From Micromonospora alfalfae (lineage in GTDB: Bacteria; Actinomycetota; Actinomycetes; Mycobacteriales; Micromonosporaceae), in assembly GCF_022230925.1 (NCBI RefSeq), contig NZ_JAKKFH010000008.1:248001-312000 (forward strand): 64,000 nucleotides of DNA, written 5' to 3'. The translations under genes and the position numbers were made by a program. Below, piece after piece: positions 17,354-26,939 of the stretch (within the stretch, counting starts at the first letter, position 1; every line of letters begins with the position of its first letter). The notes below the pieces were generated by a model that did not search any database, was not told the origin of the DNA, and was given only the letters and a program-made list of their open reading frames with translations.

Positions 17354-18355
17354 TCAGCGGAGCGGCAGGGTGGCCACCGCCAGGTTCGGGTCGATTCCGG
17401 TGCTGTACGCGGCGCTGAGCACGTAGACGGTGCGACCGCGCACGGCCACCGAGGTCGGGTTCTGCAACCCGTCGGCGGCGGTCATCAGCGGCCGGGAGCG
17501 GCCGGCCGCGTCGATGCTCACCACCGCGTTCGGTCCGTTCAGTGTGGCGATGACCTGGTGGTCACCGGCACCGACGAAGGCGAAGTCGTCGATGCCGACC
17601 AGACCGGTCGCCGCCACCCGGACCGGCCCAGGTCGGCCGTGCCGCAACGGAATGCGCAGCAGCGTGCCCTGGTCGAGGTTGGTCGCCCAGACCGCGCCGG
17701 CGCGTACCTTGATGCCGTTGGCACCGAGGAAGCCCGCCGCGGCGAGCTCGGGCGCCGAGGACCACACCTCGGCACGGCCGCCTTTCAGGGGAACTGTCGA
17801 GATCGTGCCGAGCACCGAGTCCGTGAGGTAGAACCTCTTCGTCTCCGCCTCGAACGCCAGGCCGTTGGGGAGCCCGTCGGCCGGCAGGGCCGCGATGCGG
17901 TGCGGGGACCCGCCGGGACGCAGCCGGTACAGCCCCGTGGTGGCGGCATCGCCGCTTGCGTAGAGGACGTAGAGGGTGCCATCGCTCATTCGGACGATGC
18001 CCGTGGTCAGCGCGAACGCGAGCACCGGCGTGTTGACGCCGCCATCGGCCGGGGCCGGCAGCGTTGCCAGGACCCGCGTCTCGCCGGACGGGCTGACCGC
18101 TGCGACCTGTCGGGCGGCGGCGAAGGTGACGTAGGCGGTGCCGTCCGGGCCGAGCGCGACGTTCTCCGGCAACTGCCCCTTCGCCAGGTCGAAGTGGACC
18201 GCGATCCGCGAGGGCGCCGCTGTCGACGCTCGGGTCGGCCCGACGGTGAGAGCCGACGCGGTGGTGGCCCGCGCGGCGCTTGACGGTACGACCGTCACGA
18301 CGCCGAACCCCGCTACTGCGACAGCGACTGCGACTGTCATCGTTCTCTTGCGCAT
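17354..18355 (-). CDS. Secreted SMP-30/gluconolactonase-like beta-propeller (ScyD/ScyE type)
   Basis: A 333-aa exported protein. Signal peptide MRKRTMTVAVAVAVAGFGVV; start ATG 18355 has AAGGA upstream, while the longer frame to 18487 would overlap the neighbouring gene. The rest consists of repeated propeller blades with GPDGTAYVTF, SDGTLYVLYAS and LPNGLAFEAE motifs, as in the ScyD/ScyE group. Enzymatic activity is not evident; a ligand-binding or lactonase role is possible. Flanked by hairpins on both sides, so it is likely a single-gene unit. Confidence 0.8.
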   Translation of the reverse strand: MRKRTMTVAVAVAVAGFGVVTVVPSSAARATTASALTVGPTRASTAAPSRIAVHFDLAKGQLPENVALGPDGTAYVTFAAARQVAAVSPSGETRVLATLPAPADGGVNTPVLAFALTTGIVRMSDGTLYVLYASGDAATTGLYRLRPGGSPHRIAALPADGLPNGLAFEAETKRFYLTDSVLGTISTVPLKGGRAEVWSSAPELAAAGFLGANGIKVRAGAVWATNLDQGTLLRIPLRHGRPGPVRVAATGLVGIDDFAFVGAGDHQVIATLNGPNAVVSIDAAGRSRPLMTAADGLQNPTSVAVRGRTVYVLSAAYSTGIDPNLAVATLPLR

Positions 18356-18404
18356 TTCTGTCCTTACTTCACATCGGTGGGCTGGAAAAGGGCGCGACGG
18401 GTCC

Positions 18405-18424
18405 GGTGCTCCTTGCGGAGCACC
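18405..18424 (-). terminator. Short hairpin downstream of the HTH regulator
   Basis: GGTGCTCC-TTGC-GGAGCACC, a perfect 8-bp stem with a tetraloop, 25 nt after the stop of the minus-strand HTH gene and before the propeller gene. Confidence 0.5.
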
Positions 18425-18449
18425 TCGTGTCGAACCAATGGGGACGGTG

Positions 18450-19337
18450 CTACTCGCGCCTGACGAGCGGGTGCTGAGCACCGGCACGGGTGGTGACGGC
18501 GCCGTGCACGAGCAACGTCATCGCGGCGTGGGATGCCGAGCCGGGCTCGGTGGTGGCGACGACAACGCTCTGGCCGTCCTCGGTACGCAGGGTCTGCTGT
18601 GTCACGTCCATGGCACCGACCAGTGGGTGATACATCTGGTAGACGGTGTCGCCACCGGCCTTCACCCGGTGGTCGGCCCACAGGGCGGCGAACTGCGGAC
18701 TCCGCACCGTCAGCTCACCGACCAACGCGGCCATCAGCGGGTCGTCCGGGTGCTGCCCGGAAGCCATCCGCAACGTCGCCACCACCGCGCGGGCCTTGGC
18801 AGGCCAGTCCGCGTACAGGTCGCGGGTGTGCGCGTCCAGGAACACCAGCCGTGCCATGTTCGGGTACTGGTTCGGCCGCTCCGGGATCTCCGGGTTCAGG
18901 TGGCCGGCGAACAGGGCATGACCGGCGGTGTTCCAGGCAAGCACGTCGGCGCGACGACCGAGCACCACAACGGGTACGTCACCGAGCGTCGCGATGAGCT
19001 GGCGTACCGCCGGGCTAACTCGCTCCGGGGCCGGGCGACGTACGGTCGGCCGACGGCGGGTGCCGGCCGCCAGCTCGCCCAGATGGCGGCGTTCCGCGTC
19101 GTCGAGTCGCAGTGCCCGGGCAAGCGCGTCGAGAACCTCCGGTGAGGCGTTCACGGCCTGCCCCTGCTCCAACCGGGTGTAGTACGAAACGCTCACCCCG
19201 GCCAGCAGTGCCAACTCCTCCCGGCGCAGCCCTCGAACGCGACGCCGCTCACCGTACGTCGCCACGCCGGTGTCCTCCGGCCGCAGCTGGGAGCGCCGGG
19301 CCTGGAGGAATTCGCCGAGCTGTCCTCTCGCGTTCAT
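18450..19337 (-). CDS. XRE-type HTH regulator with MLTR ligand-binding domain
   Basis: A 295-aa protein: helix-turn-helix at about residues 10-80 (RGLRREELALLAGVSVSYYT), followed by the PAS-like MmyB/MLTR domain (about 105-270; VLAWNTAGHALF, NMARLVFLD). This family is widespread in actinobacteria, often beside oxidoreductases, and is thought to bind a fatty-acid-like ligand. Start ATG 19337; the upstream extension to 19394 is unsupported. The target is not clear from its neighbours. Confidence 0.92.
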   Translation of the reverse strand: MNARGQLGEFLQARRSQLRPEDTGVATYGERRRVRGLRREELALLAGVSVSYYTRLEQGQAVNASPEVLDALARALRLDDAERRHLGELAAGTRRRPTVRRPAPERVSPAVRQLIATLGDVPVVVLGRRADVLAWNTAGHALFAGHLNPEIPERPNQYPNMARLVFLDAHTRDLYADWPAKARAVVATLRMASGQHPDDPLMAALVGELTVRSPQFAALWADHRVKAGGDTVYQMYHPLVGAMDVTQQTLRTEDGQSVVVATTEPGSASHAAMTLLVHGAVTTRAGAQHPLVRRE

Positions 19338-19435
19338 GACTCGAAGTATCGCGAGCCCTGCCGGCCCCAACCACTCCCTGCCAGGGGTAGGCACCGCACG
19401 GCGAGGCAGCCGGTGCGGGGCGCGGCGACAGGGTG

Positions 19436-20026
19436 TCAGCGGGCGGCGTCGCCGCCGCTGGCGGTGCCGGCGCGAAGGCCCTGGTCGATGAAGTTGATCA
19501 GCCAGGTGAAGCTCTCGTCGACGGACGCGTCGATCTGGAATCCACCGGCCACCTCCAGCGTGGCGAAGCCGTGCAGGACGCTGCGCAGCGTCCGCATGGC
19601 GTGGATCTCCTGGCCGGGATCCAGGCCGTATCCGCTCAGCATGGCCGCCCAGGAGGCGAGCACCCGCTCGCTGGCCGGGATGAACGGGTCGTCGGGGCCG
19701 GTCGGACGGGTGGCGTTGGCGGCCGCGTACCGGCCGGGGTGTTCCCGCACGTACGTCCGCATCGCCTGCGCGCCGACGGCGAGGGCATCGCTGCCGGACC
19801 GGCCCTGGATGGCGTCGCGGATGGTGTCGCCGGCCTCGGTCATGGCCAGGACGGCGATCCGGTGCGCCAGCTCGGCCTGGCTGGTGACGTGCTTGTAGAG
19901 CGAGGGGGTCTTGACCCCGAGCCGTTCGGCGAGCAGACCCATGCTGAGGTTGTCGAAGCCGACCTCGTCGACCAGCGCGGCTGCGGCCTCGGTGACCGAT
20001 GCCGGGGTGAGCCGGGCCTTAGGCAC
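19436..20026 (-). CDS. TetR/AcrR family regulator
   Basis: A 196-aa repressor with HTH at about residues 25-48 (LLAERLGVKTPSLYKHV) and a C-terminal WHG-type domain (LRSVLHGFATLEVAGGF). It overlaps the upstream alpha/beta hydrolase gene by 8 nt, so the two are co-transcribed. The promoter ahead of the hydrolase carries two tandem palindromes, which fits an autoregulated two-gene operon. Confidence 0.92.
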   Translation of the reverse strand: MPKARLTPASVTEAAAALVDEVGFDNLSMGLLAERLGVKTPSLYKHVTSQAELAHRIAVLAMTEAGDTIRDAIQGRSGSDALAVGAQAMRTYVREHPGRYAAANATRPTGPDDPFIPASERVLASWAAMLSGYGLDPGQEIHAMRTLRSVLHGFATLEVAGGFQIDASVDESFTWLINFIDQGLRAGTASGGDAAR

Positions 20027-20855
20027 TGGTCAGCGTCCGGGCGAGGAAGGGCAGGGCCAGGGAGAGGACCTCGTCGGGCGTCTCGACGTGCGGGTAGTGG
20101 CCGACGCCCTCGATGACAGCCAGGTCGCCGAGCCCTCGCGGCAGGTCGGCGATGATGCGCTCGCCCTCGGCTCGCGGGTCGGCCCAGTCGGGGTCGGCGC
20201 TGCCCTGGATCACGAGGACCGGAGAGGTGACCTTGGACAGTTGCCGACCGGCGTCGGCCGGGCTGGTCTTGGCCATGGCCTGGAGGACCTTCATCCGGCC
20301 TGGCTCACTCATCTTGACCTCGATGCGCGCCAGCTCGCTGTGCCAGTCGGCGGGCTTTGTGGGGATCGCCAGGTCGAGGTACCTGCGCCAGTTCGCCAGG
20401 CTTCCACGCAGGAGGACCTGCGCCAGTTGGGTGAAGCCGGCCCGGAAACGCTTCACCCGCAGCAACCCGCCAAGGTCGAAGGACTGTGCGCGGGTGAACG
20501 GCGCCAGCTCGATGACGCCGACGATCAGCTCGGGCGCGGTGGCGGCCGCGATGGTCGCCGCACCGCCGCTGATCGATTGCCCGATGATCACGGCCGGTCC
20601 GCCGAGGTGGCGCACGACGGCGAGGAGATCACCCGCGATGTCGGTGCGGCTGTAGCCGTCCCAGCCGAGGCTGGAGTCGCCGCAGCCGCGGATGTCGACG
20701 TTGGCGACCCGGTATCCGGCCGCGGCAAGGGCCGGCGCGAGGAACCGGTAGGAGTGCCGGCTGTCGCCCATGCCGTGTGCCAGGACGACCAGTGGGCCCT
20801 GCCCGGTCACCTCGTAGGCGATGGTGTTGCCGGCAATGCTCAGGTGTTCGGTCAT
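20019..20855 (-). CDS. Alpha/beta-fold hydrolase
   Basis: A 278-aa cytoplasmic hydrolase: oxyanion HGMGDS near the N-terminus, nucleophile elbow GQSISGG (about residue 95), acid Asp in GSADPDW, and catalytic His in GVGHYPHVE. Substrate unknown; similar TetR-linked hydrolases act on esters, epoxides or lactones. Start ATG 20855 follows GGAGGG with 5 nt spacing; the ATG 12 nt further upstream has none. Confidence 0.88.
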   Translation of the reverse strand: MTEHLSIAGNTIAYEVTGQGPLVVLAHGMGDSRHSYRFLAPALAAAGYRVANVDIRGCGDSSLGWDGYSRTDIAGDLLAVVRHLGGPAVIIGQSISGGAATIAAATAPELIVGVIELAPFTRAQSFDLGGLLRVKRFRAGFTQLAQVLLRGSLANWRRYLDLAIPTKPADWHSELARIEVKMSEPGRMKVLQAMAKTSPADAGRQLSKVTSPVLVIQGSADPDWADPRAEGERIIADLPRGLGDLAVIEGVGHYPHVETPDEVLSLALPFLARTLTSA

Positions 20856-20870
20856 GACGCCCTCCAACGC

Positions 20871-20907
20871 AGCTAACGTGATTAGCTAAAGGCTAACCGC
20901 ATTAGCC
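20871..20907. promoter_or_regulatory. Tandem TetR operators
   Basis: Two perfect 17-bp palindromes, AGCTAA-CGTGA-TTAGCT (20871-20887) and GGCTAA-CCGCA-TTAGCC (20891-20907). Their centres are 20 bp apart, two helical turns, so four GCTAA half-sites repeat every 10 bp on one face of the DNA. Placed just upstream of the hydrolase-tetR operon. Confidence 0.8.
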
Positions 20908-20986
20908 ACAGAGCGCAAACGCCGTCCTTGCACCCAGGCCGAGCTGGGACAGAGGCGTCGGAGGCGGCGTTCCGTATAGTGCCGCG

Positions 20987-21589
20987 ATGGAAACGGACAC
21001 GGTGCGACAGGCTTACACGTCCGTCGCGAAGCTCTACATCGAGATGTTCGGCACGGGCCAGCAGGTGGACACCGACGACCTCGTCCTCATCAGACGACAC
21101 CTGGGCAGCCGGCCCGGCCGGGTGCTCGATCTGGGGTGTGGGCCCGGCCACCTCACCAGTTACCTGTGCGAGCTGGGCGTCGACGCGATGGGGATCGACC
21201 TGGTCCCCGAGTTCATTGCGCATGCGCGGGCGTCCCACCCGGGCGTCGAGTTCCACATCGGTTCGATGGAATCCCTTGACGTGGCCGAGGGCTCCATCAA
21301 CGGCATCCTGGCCTGGTACTCGTTGATTCATCTTCCGCCGCCGGAGTTCGACGGCATGCTCAAGGAGTTCCGGCGGGTGCTGGGCCCGGCCGGACGGTTG
21401 GTCCTGGGCGTCTTCGACGCCGATGAGGTCGGCGCCTTCGACCACAAGGTCCTGACCGCCTACCGCTGGCCGGTCGACGAGATCTCCGAGCGACTCGGCC
21501 GGGCCGGCTTCCGGGAGGTCGAACGCCTCCGGCGACCCGGCACCGACGAGCATCGGCCGCTTGCCGTCATCGCGGCGATCGCGGTGTGA
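20987..21589 (+). CDS. Class I SAM-dependent methyltransferase
   Basis: A 200-aa methyltransferase with motif I VLDLGCGPGHL (residues 46-56), motif II GIDLVPEFI and the post-motif AWYSLIHLPPPEF. Substrate unknown. It stands alone, divergent from the hydrolase-tetR operon and followed by two strong hairpins. No clear Shine-Dalgarno precedes ATG 20987, so a leaderless transcript is possible. Confidence 0.88.
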   Translation: METDTVRQAYTSVAKLYIEMFGTGQQVDTDDLVLIRRHLGSRPGRVLDLGCGPGHLTSYLCELGVDAMGIDLVPEFIAHARASHPGVEFHIGSMESLDVAEGSINGILAWYSLIHLPPPEFDGMLKEFRRVLGPAGRLVLGVFDADEVGAFDHKVLTAYRWPVDEISERLGRAGFREVERLRRPGTDEHRPLAVIAAIAV

Positions 21590-21595
21590 GGACGC

Positions 21596-21665
21596 CGAGG
21601 GCCGGCCTCCCCTCGCGGGAGACCGGCCCTCGCCCAGCCGAGCACCGCGTCGACGCGGTGCTCGG
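21596..21665. terminator. Double hairpin terminator
   Basis: Two adjacent hairpins between convergent genes. The first (21596-21632) pairs CGAGGGCCGG with CCGGCCCTCG. The second (21638-21665) is a perfect 28-bp palindrome with no unpaired loop. Together they should stop transcription from both sides. Confidence 0.8.
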
Positions 21666-21682
21666 TTACGGCGCCAGCGCGA

Positions 21683-22282
21683 TCAGGCGCTGAGCTTCCC
21701 GGCGATCTTGACGACCCGCTCGGCCATGTGGTCGAGGGCAGCGAACTGGGCATCACCCAGCGGGGCGTCGTTGCTTCCGCCCGTGACGTGCGAGACGCCG
21801 TACGGGTTGCCGTCGGCGAACTTCAGCGGGTCGGTGTAACCCGGGGCGACGACCAGACCGCCGAAGTGGTGGACGGTGTTGTAGAGCGCCAGAAGGGTCG
21901 ACTCCTGGCCGCCGTGCGCGGTCATGGACGCGGTGAAGCCGGCGTACACCTTGTCGGCGAGCAGCCCCTGCGCCCACTGCGGGCCGAGGGTGTCGATGAA
22001 CTGCTTGAGCTGGCTGGCGACGTTGCCGTAACGGGTGGGCGTGCCGAACAGCACCGCGTCCGCCCAGACGACGTCATCGGCGGTCGCCTTCGGCTCGTTC
22101 TTGGTGGCGTCGAAGTGCTGGCTCCAGGCGGCGTTGGAGGCGATGGCCTCGGCCGGTGCGAGCTCCGGAACCTGACGCAGCCGCACCTCGGCGCCCGCCT
22201 TCTCGCCAGCCTCGGCGAGGCGCTTGGCCATGGCGTGGAGGGTTCCGGTGGACGAGTAGTAGATGACGGAGAGCTTGGTCAT
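21683..22282 (-). CDS. wrbA: NAD(P)H:quinone oxidoreductase, WrbA type
   Basis: A 199-aa flavodoxin-fold protein: FMN phosphate loop YYSSTGTLHAMA at the N-terminus, the GTPTRYGNVASQLKQFID segment, and the GGQESTLLALYNTVHHFG signature of WrbA. It reduces quinones by two electrons and protects against redox stress. Start ATG 22282; two in-frame ATGs further upstream have poor ribosome-binding context. The 193-bp gap to the divergent AfsR-type gene has an unusually AT-rich segment (22296-22340) that probably holds the promoters. Confidence 0.92.
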   Translation of the reverse strand: MTKLSVIYYSSTGTLHAMAKRLAEAGEKAGAEVRLRQVPELAPAEAIASNAAWSQHFDATKNEPKATADDVVWADAVLFGTPTRYGNVASQLKQFIDTLGPQWAQGLLADKVYAGFTASMTAHGGQESTLLALYNTVHHFGGLVVAPGYTDPLKFADGNPYGVSHVTGGSNDAPLGDAQFAALDHMAERVVKIAGKLSA

Positions 22283-22475
22283 CGGAGGCATCCTTCCCAA
22301 AGTATTTGCCGCTGATAAATTTGCGGCCGCAACAATCTCGACTCTAGCAGCCACCCCCGCGGCACCCAACGTCCTGACCATGCCCACCTGCGTGACGCAG
22401 CACACCAGGAGGCGGGCGTGGGCAGCGGCCGTCCAGCCGATGAGCCGGAACCATTCGGGCCCCTACGATGAGGCG

Positions 22476-25304
22476 ATGGACCCCGCGGGGGCGCCACCGG
22501 CGGCGCGGTACCAACTGCTCGGGCCGGTCGAGGTCCGGTCGGCCTGCGGGGAACGGCTGGCCCTCGGCACGCCGATGCAGGTGCGCCTCCTGGCCGTGCT
22601 CATGTCGCAGCCGGGCACCGGGTGGTCCATCGACCAGCTCGTCGACGAGCTGTGGCAGGGGCGCCCACCGAAGACGGCAGCCGGCAACGTGAAGACCTAT
22701 GTCTGGGCGTTGCGCCGGGCGCTGCGCTCACCCGGCTTCCCCGACCCCGCCATCCTCGCCGGGCCGACCGGCTACCGCCTCGCCCTGGACGGGCTGACGG
22801 TGGACAGCGTGGCCTTCGACGATCTGGCCCAGCGCGGGTATTCCGCGCTTCGGCAGGGTCACTGGTCAGCCGCCCAGGAGTCGTTCGAGGCCGCGTTGGC
22901 GCTCTGGCGTGGGGAACCGTTCGCGGGCCTCCCTGGCTGGGGGGTGTTGCTCTCCGTCCGAGCGCGGCTGCAGGAGCAGCGGTCGAGCCTGGTGGAAGAG
23001 GTAGCGGACCTCCAGCTGCGCGCCGGACGCCATCACGAGCTGATCGAACCGCTGCGGAGCCAGGTCGACGACGATCCGCTGCGCGAGCGCCCATGGGGGC
23101 AACTGATGGTGGCCCTGGCACGGACCGGCCGACGGGCCGACGCGCTGGCGACGTACCGGCAGCTCCGCCACCTCCTCGCCGAGGAGGTGGGAGTCGAGCC
23201 CGGTCCCGATCTCCAACACCTGCACACCCGCATCCTGCGGGCGGAGCGGGAGCTGTTGACCTCCGATCCGCCGCCACCGGAAAGAACCCCGCCCCGAATC
23301 GTCCCCCGGCAACTGCCGGCCCCGCCGACGTTGTTCACCGGTCGGGCCGGGGAGCTGGCCCGGCTCACCACGCTGCTGCTCGGTGACTCCAGCCCGGCCA
23401 GCACCGCCGTCATCACCGGTACGGGCGGCGTCGGGAAAAGCTGGCTGGCGCTGCGCTGGGCGCACGACAACCTGCATCACTTCCCCGACGGGCAGCTCCA
23501 CGTCGACCTGGGTGGATTCGGCACCACGCCCCAGGAGGCGTCGCCCTCGGCCGTCGTCGTACGCTCGCTTCTGCCCGCCCTGGGTGTGAAACCCCTGGAG
23601 ATCCCCGCGGAGCCGGCGGCCCAGTTCGCCCTGTACCGCAGCCTGACCGCAGACCGGCGGCTGCTCGTGCTGCTCGACAACGCCCGCGACGCGGAACAGG
23701 TGCGGCCGCTGCTTCCGGGGTCGACCCGTTGCGGCGTGCTCGTGACGAGTCGCCACACCCTGCCCGGCCTGGTCGCCAGCGATGGCGCCCATCCCCTCGC
23801 GCTGGAACTGCCCAGCGACGACGAGGCGCGCCAACTGCTCGTCCGTCGACTGGGTGCGCAGCGGGCCGCCGCCCAGCCGGCAGCGGTGGACGAGCTGGTC
23901 AGACGTACCGCGCGGTTGCCCCTGGCACTGTCCATCGTGGCCGCGCGAGCCGCCGCCCGGCCCACGTTTCCGCTCCAGGCCATCGCCGACGATCTGGCGG
24001 CGAGCCGGGGCGGGCTCGCCGCCCTGACCACCGACGACGCCGCCACCGACGTGCGCACTGTCCTCTCCTGGTCGTACCGACTGCTCAGCGCGGACGCGGC
24101 CCGACTGTTCCGGCAGATCAGCCTGCACCCCGCCCCGGACGTCAGCGCGGCGGCGGCAGCCAGCCTCGCCGGGGCGCCACCGCACCTGATCCGGCCGGCC
24201 CTCGACGAATTGACCCGGGCGAACCTGCTCGCCGAGCCGTCCCCCAACCGCTTCCGCTGTCACGATCTGCTCCGCGCCTACGGGGAGGAGCTGACGCACG
24301 CGCTCGACCGCCCGGCCGACCGTAGCGCCGCCCGCCGGCGTGTGCTCGACCATTACCTGGTTGTCGCCCGGGACGCGGCGAGGCTGGTCGACCCCGGCTG
24401 GCAGCCGCTCGATCCGCCGCCCCTGCCCGCCGACGCGTCACCGTCGGCGTTCGCCGACCACCGGGCCGCGCTGGCCTGGTTCACCATCGAACAGCGGGTG
24501 CTGCTGGCCGCCGTCGACGACGCGGTCGCGCACAGCTTCGACGCCCACGCCGGGCAGCTCGCCCAGGCCCTCACTCCCCTGCTCAGCCGGCTCTCGCAGT
24601 GGCACGACCTGGCCACCGTGCAGACCATCGCGGTCACTGTCGCGCAGCGCCGCAGTGATCCACGGGCCGAGGCGCTGGCCCACCGGGACCTCGCGCTGGC
24701 CCACATCCAGCACCGCCAGTTCGGTGCGGCCCACCATCACCTCCAGCGCGCCATGGCCCGGTACGACCAGGCCGGCGACCAACCGGGGCAGGCCAGCACC
24801 CACCTGCACCTCGCCTGGCTGTCGGACATCGAGGGCGACGCCGCGGCGGCACTGCCGCACGCCAGGCAGGCGCTGGCGCTGGCCAGCAGCACCGACGACC
24901 GGCGCGGCGAGGCGGCGGCGCTCAACGCGCTCGGCTGGAGCCACGCGCGGCTGGACGAGCACTCCCGCGCCGTCACCTACTGCGAGCGGGCACTCGCGCT
25001 CTACGAGGAGGCCGAGGACCGGCTCGGCGCGGCCCACACCTGGGACAGCCTCGGATTCGCCTATCACGGCCTCGGAAAACACCCGAACGCTGTGGACTGC
25101 TACCGGCGCGCGCTCGCGCTCTATTCCGACGTCCAGGACCCGTGCGGGAGGGCTGACACACTCGTCCGCCTCGGCGACACCCATCAGGCGGTGGGCGACA
25201 ACGACACCTCGGTCGACCTGTGGCGGCAGGCCTTGGCGATCCTCGACCGGGTCGGCCATCCACAGGCCGCGGTGCTGTCCGAGCGGCTTGAGGCGTACCG
25301 GTGA
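22476..25304 (+). CDS. AfsR/SARP family transcriptional regulator with NB-ARC and TPR domains
   Basis: A 942-aa regulator. Residues 10-105 are an OmpR-like winged helix, 108-255 the bacterial transcriptional activation domain (BTAD), 285-600 an NB-ARC ATPase with P-loop GTGGVGKS (315-322) and the LLVLLDNARD Walker-B region, and 690-942 tetratricopeptide repeats. AfsR-like proteins integrate ATP binding with activation of secondary metabolism. Nearby genes do not form a biosynthetic cluster, so the target is elsewhere. I chose ATG 22476; an in-frame ATG at 22440 is possible. Divergent from wrbA. Confidence 0.9.
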   Translation: MDPAGAPPAARYQLLGPVEVRSACGERLALGTPMQVRLLAVLMSQPGTGWSIDQLVDELWQGRPPKTAAGNVKTYVWALRRALRSPGFPDPAILAGPTGYRLALDGLTVDSVAFDDLAQRGYSALRQGHWSAAQESFEAALALWRGEPFAGLPGWGVLLSVRARLQEQRSSLVEEVADLQLRAGRHHELIEPLRSQVDDDPLRERPWGQLMVALARTGRRADALATYRQLRHLLAEEVGVEPGPDLQHLHTRILRAERELLTSDPPPPERTPPRIVPRQLPAPPTLFTGRAGELARLTTLLLGDSSPASTAVITGTGGVGKSWLALRWAHDNLHHFPDGQLHVDLGGFGTTPQEASPSAVVVRSLLPALGVKPLEIPAEPAAQFALYRSLTADRRLLVLLDNARDAEQVRPLLPGSTRCGVLVTSRHTLPGLVASDGAHPLALELPSDDEARQLLVRRLGAQRAAAQPAAVDELVRRTARLPLALSIVAARAAARPTFPLQAIADDLAASRGGLAALTTDDAATDVRTVLSWSYRLLSADAARLFRQISLHPAPDVSAAAAASLAGAPPHLIRPALDELTRANLLAEPSPNRFRCHDLLRAYGEELTHALDRPADRSAARRRVLDHYLVVARDAARLVDPGWQPLDPPPLPADASPSAFADHRAALAWFTIEQRVLLAAVDDAVAHSFDAHAGQLAQALTPLLSRLSQWHDLATVQTIAVTVAQRRSDPRAEALAHRDLALAHIQHRQFGAAHHHLQRAMARYDQAGDQPGQASTHLHLAWLSDIEGDAAAALPHARQALALASSTDDRRGEAAALNALGWSHARLDEHSRAVTYCERALALYEEAEDRLGAAHTWDSLGFAYHGLGKHPNAVDCYRRALALYSDVQDPCGRADTLVRLGDTHQAVGDNDTSVDLWRQALAILDRVGHPQAAVLSERLEAYR

Positions 25305-25373
25305 ACGCCCTGCGCCGAGCGTCCGCGGACCGGCGTGGATCCGACGTGGACCGGGCGTCGGCAGGCTGGACGA

Positions 25374-26939
25374 ATGTTCACCACGAAGAGAACCACCTTC
25401 CGGCCTCCCCGCGGGGTTGACCGTCGACGACGGAGGCTCCTCGGCAGCCTCTCGGCCGCCGTCGCGGTCCTCGTCGCCCTGTCACTCAACGCCCCACCGT
25501 CGCTCGCGGGCACCATGCCGTCGGCCGGCGGCGCCGGGCCGGCCAGCGCGGACACCACCGGCGGTTGGAGCGGGCGGATCGAGTGGCAGGCGTGCCCGGA
25601 ACGACCCGACGATCCGGGCACACGGTGCGGCACCCTGCGCCTGCCGGTCGACTGGGCCCGCCCGGGAGGGGAAACCTTCCCGCTGGCGCTGGCCCGGCGC
25701 ACCGCCACCGACCCGGCCGCCCGCATCGGCGCCCTGGTCTTCAACCCCGGCGGTCCGGGCCTGTCCGGTGTGGACGTGGCGCTGACGGCCGACAGCCAGC
25801 TCGGCCCGGACGTGCTGCGCCGCTTCGACATCATCGGCTTCGACCCTCGGGGCACTGTCCGCAGCGCACCGGTGCGCTGCTCGTCGGCGCTGCTGGCCCG
25901 GCATCCCGCACTGGCACCCGCCAACGCGACGGAGTTCGAGCGGCTCCGCACCTACAACCGCCAGTTGCGCGACGACTGCCGCGCCAACAGTGGCCCACTG
26001 TTCGACCACCTGGACAGTGTGAGCGTCGCGCGCGACACGGACGCCATCCGGGCCGCACTCGGTGAACGGCAGCTGAGCTTCTATCAGTGGTCCTACGGGA
26101 CCCTGATCGGGCAGTCCTACGCCGAGCTGTTCCCCGACCGTGTCCGCGCACTGGTGATGGACAGCGTGATGGACCACAGCCAGGGGGTCAGGGAAATTTT
26201 CCGCAGCGGGGCGGCCAGTAACGAGGCGCTCTTCCACGAGTTCGTGACCTGGTGCGAGCGGAGCACCGGTTGCGCCCTGCACGGACGCGACGTGCCGGCG
26301 CTCTACGACCGGCTGATGCGCCGTGCCGATGCCGGCACACTTGTCGACGCGGCAACCGGCACCCCGCTGACCTGGTTCGAGCTTGGGTTCGCGACATTCG
26401 TCAACTTCTTCGACGCGACCTGGGCCGATCTCGCGAACATGCTGCTCGCGCTGGAGCGCGGTGAGCCCGCCGCGCTCGCGTCCCCGATGGTGCCGGTCGA
26501 CGGCGACGAGGACCTGACCGAGTACGCGCTACCGGCGTTCTGCCAGGACTGGTCGCTGCCGGTCGACGGCTTCGCCGACTGGAACCGGTACCTCGAACTG
26601 TCCCGCGCCGCCGCGCCGCACCTGCGTGCCTCCCCGTTGGCGGTCCGCTTCGGCGCGATCTGCCTGGGCTGGACGGCGACCAACCCACAACGTCAACTGC
26701 GGGTCCGGACGAGCGCGCCGCTGCTGGTGCTCAACGGGCGGTACGACCCGGCCACCCCGTACGACGGGGCTCAACGGGTGGTACGCCAACTCGGCAGCCG
26801 GGGCCACCTCGTCACCTACGAGGGGTCGGGCCACGCCAGCTACCCACGGACCGAGTGCACACGTCGTCAGGTGGAGCGATACCTCATCACCAGAACCACA
26901 CCGCCGATCGGCGCGAGCTGCCCGGCCGCGCCGGTCTGA
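25374..26939 (+). CDS. Secreted alpha/beta hydrolase, tripeptidyl aminopeptidase-like (S33)
   Basis: A 521-aa exported protein. A basic N-terminus and hydrophobic core (RRRRLLGSLSAAVAVLVALS) form the signal peptide. The hydrolase domain shows NPGGPGLSG (oxyanion region), nucleophile elbow QWSYGT, Asp in NGRYDPATPY and His in GSGHASYPR; the C-terminus is a TAP-like domain. The usual Gly before the nucleophile dyad is Trp here. Related Streptomyces SlpD/E and Tap proteins release N-terminal tripeptides outside the cell. Start ATG 25374, 69 nt after the AfsR-type gene; co-transcription is possible. Confidence 0.88.
   Translation: MFTTKRTTFRPPRGVDRRRRRLLGSLSAAVAVLVALSLNAPPSLAGTMPSAGGAGPASADTTGGWSGRIEWQACPERPDDPGTRCGTLRLPVDWARPGGETFPLALARRTATDPAARIGALVFNPGGPGLSGVDVALTADSQLGPDVLRRFDIIGFDPRGTVRSAPVRCSSALLARHPALAPANATEFERLRTYNRQLRDDCRANSGPLFDHLDSVSVARDTDAIRAALGERQLSFYQWSYGTLIGQSYAELFPDRVRALVMDSVMDHSQGVREIFRSGAASNEALFHEFVTWCERSTGCALHGRDVPALYDRLMRRADAGTLVDAATGTPLTWFELGFATFVNFFDATWADLANMLLALERGEPAALASPMVPVDGDEDLTEYALPAFCQDWSLPVDGFADWNRYLELSRAAAPHLRASPLAVRFGAICLGWTATNPQRQLRVRTSAPLLVLNGRYDPATPYDGAQRVVRQLGSRGHLVTYEGSGHASYPRTECTRRQVERYLITRTTPPIGASCPAAPV

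Noticed and set aside
22476..26939. Secondary-metabolite gene cluster around the AfsR-type regulator
   Set aside because: Neighbours are WrbA and a peptidase-like hydrolase; there are no biosynthetic core enzymes.
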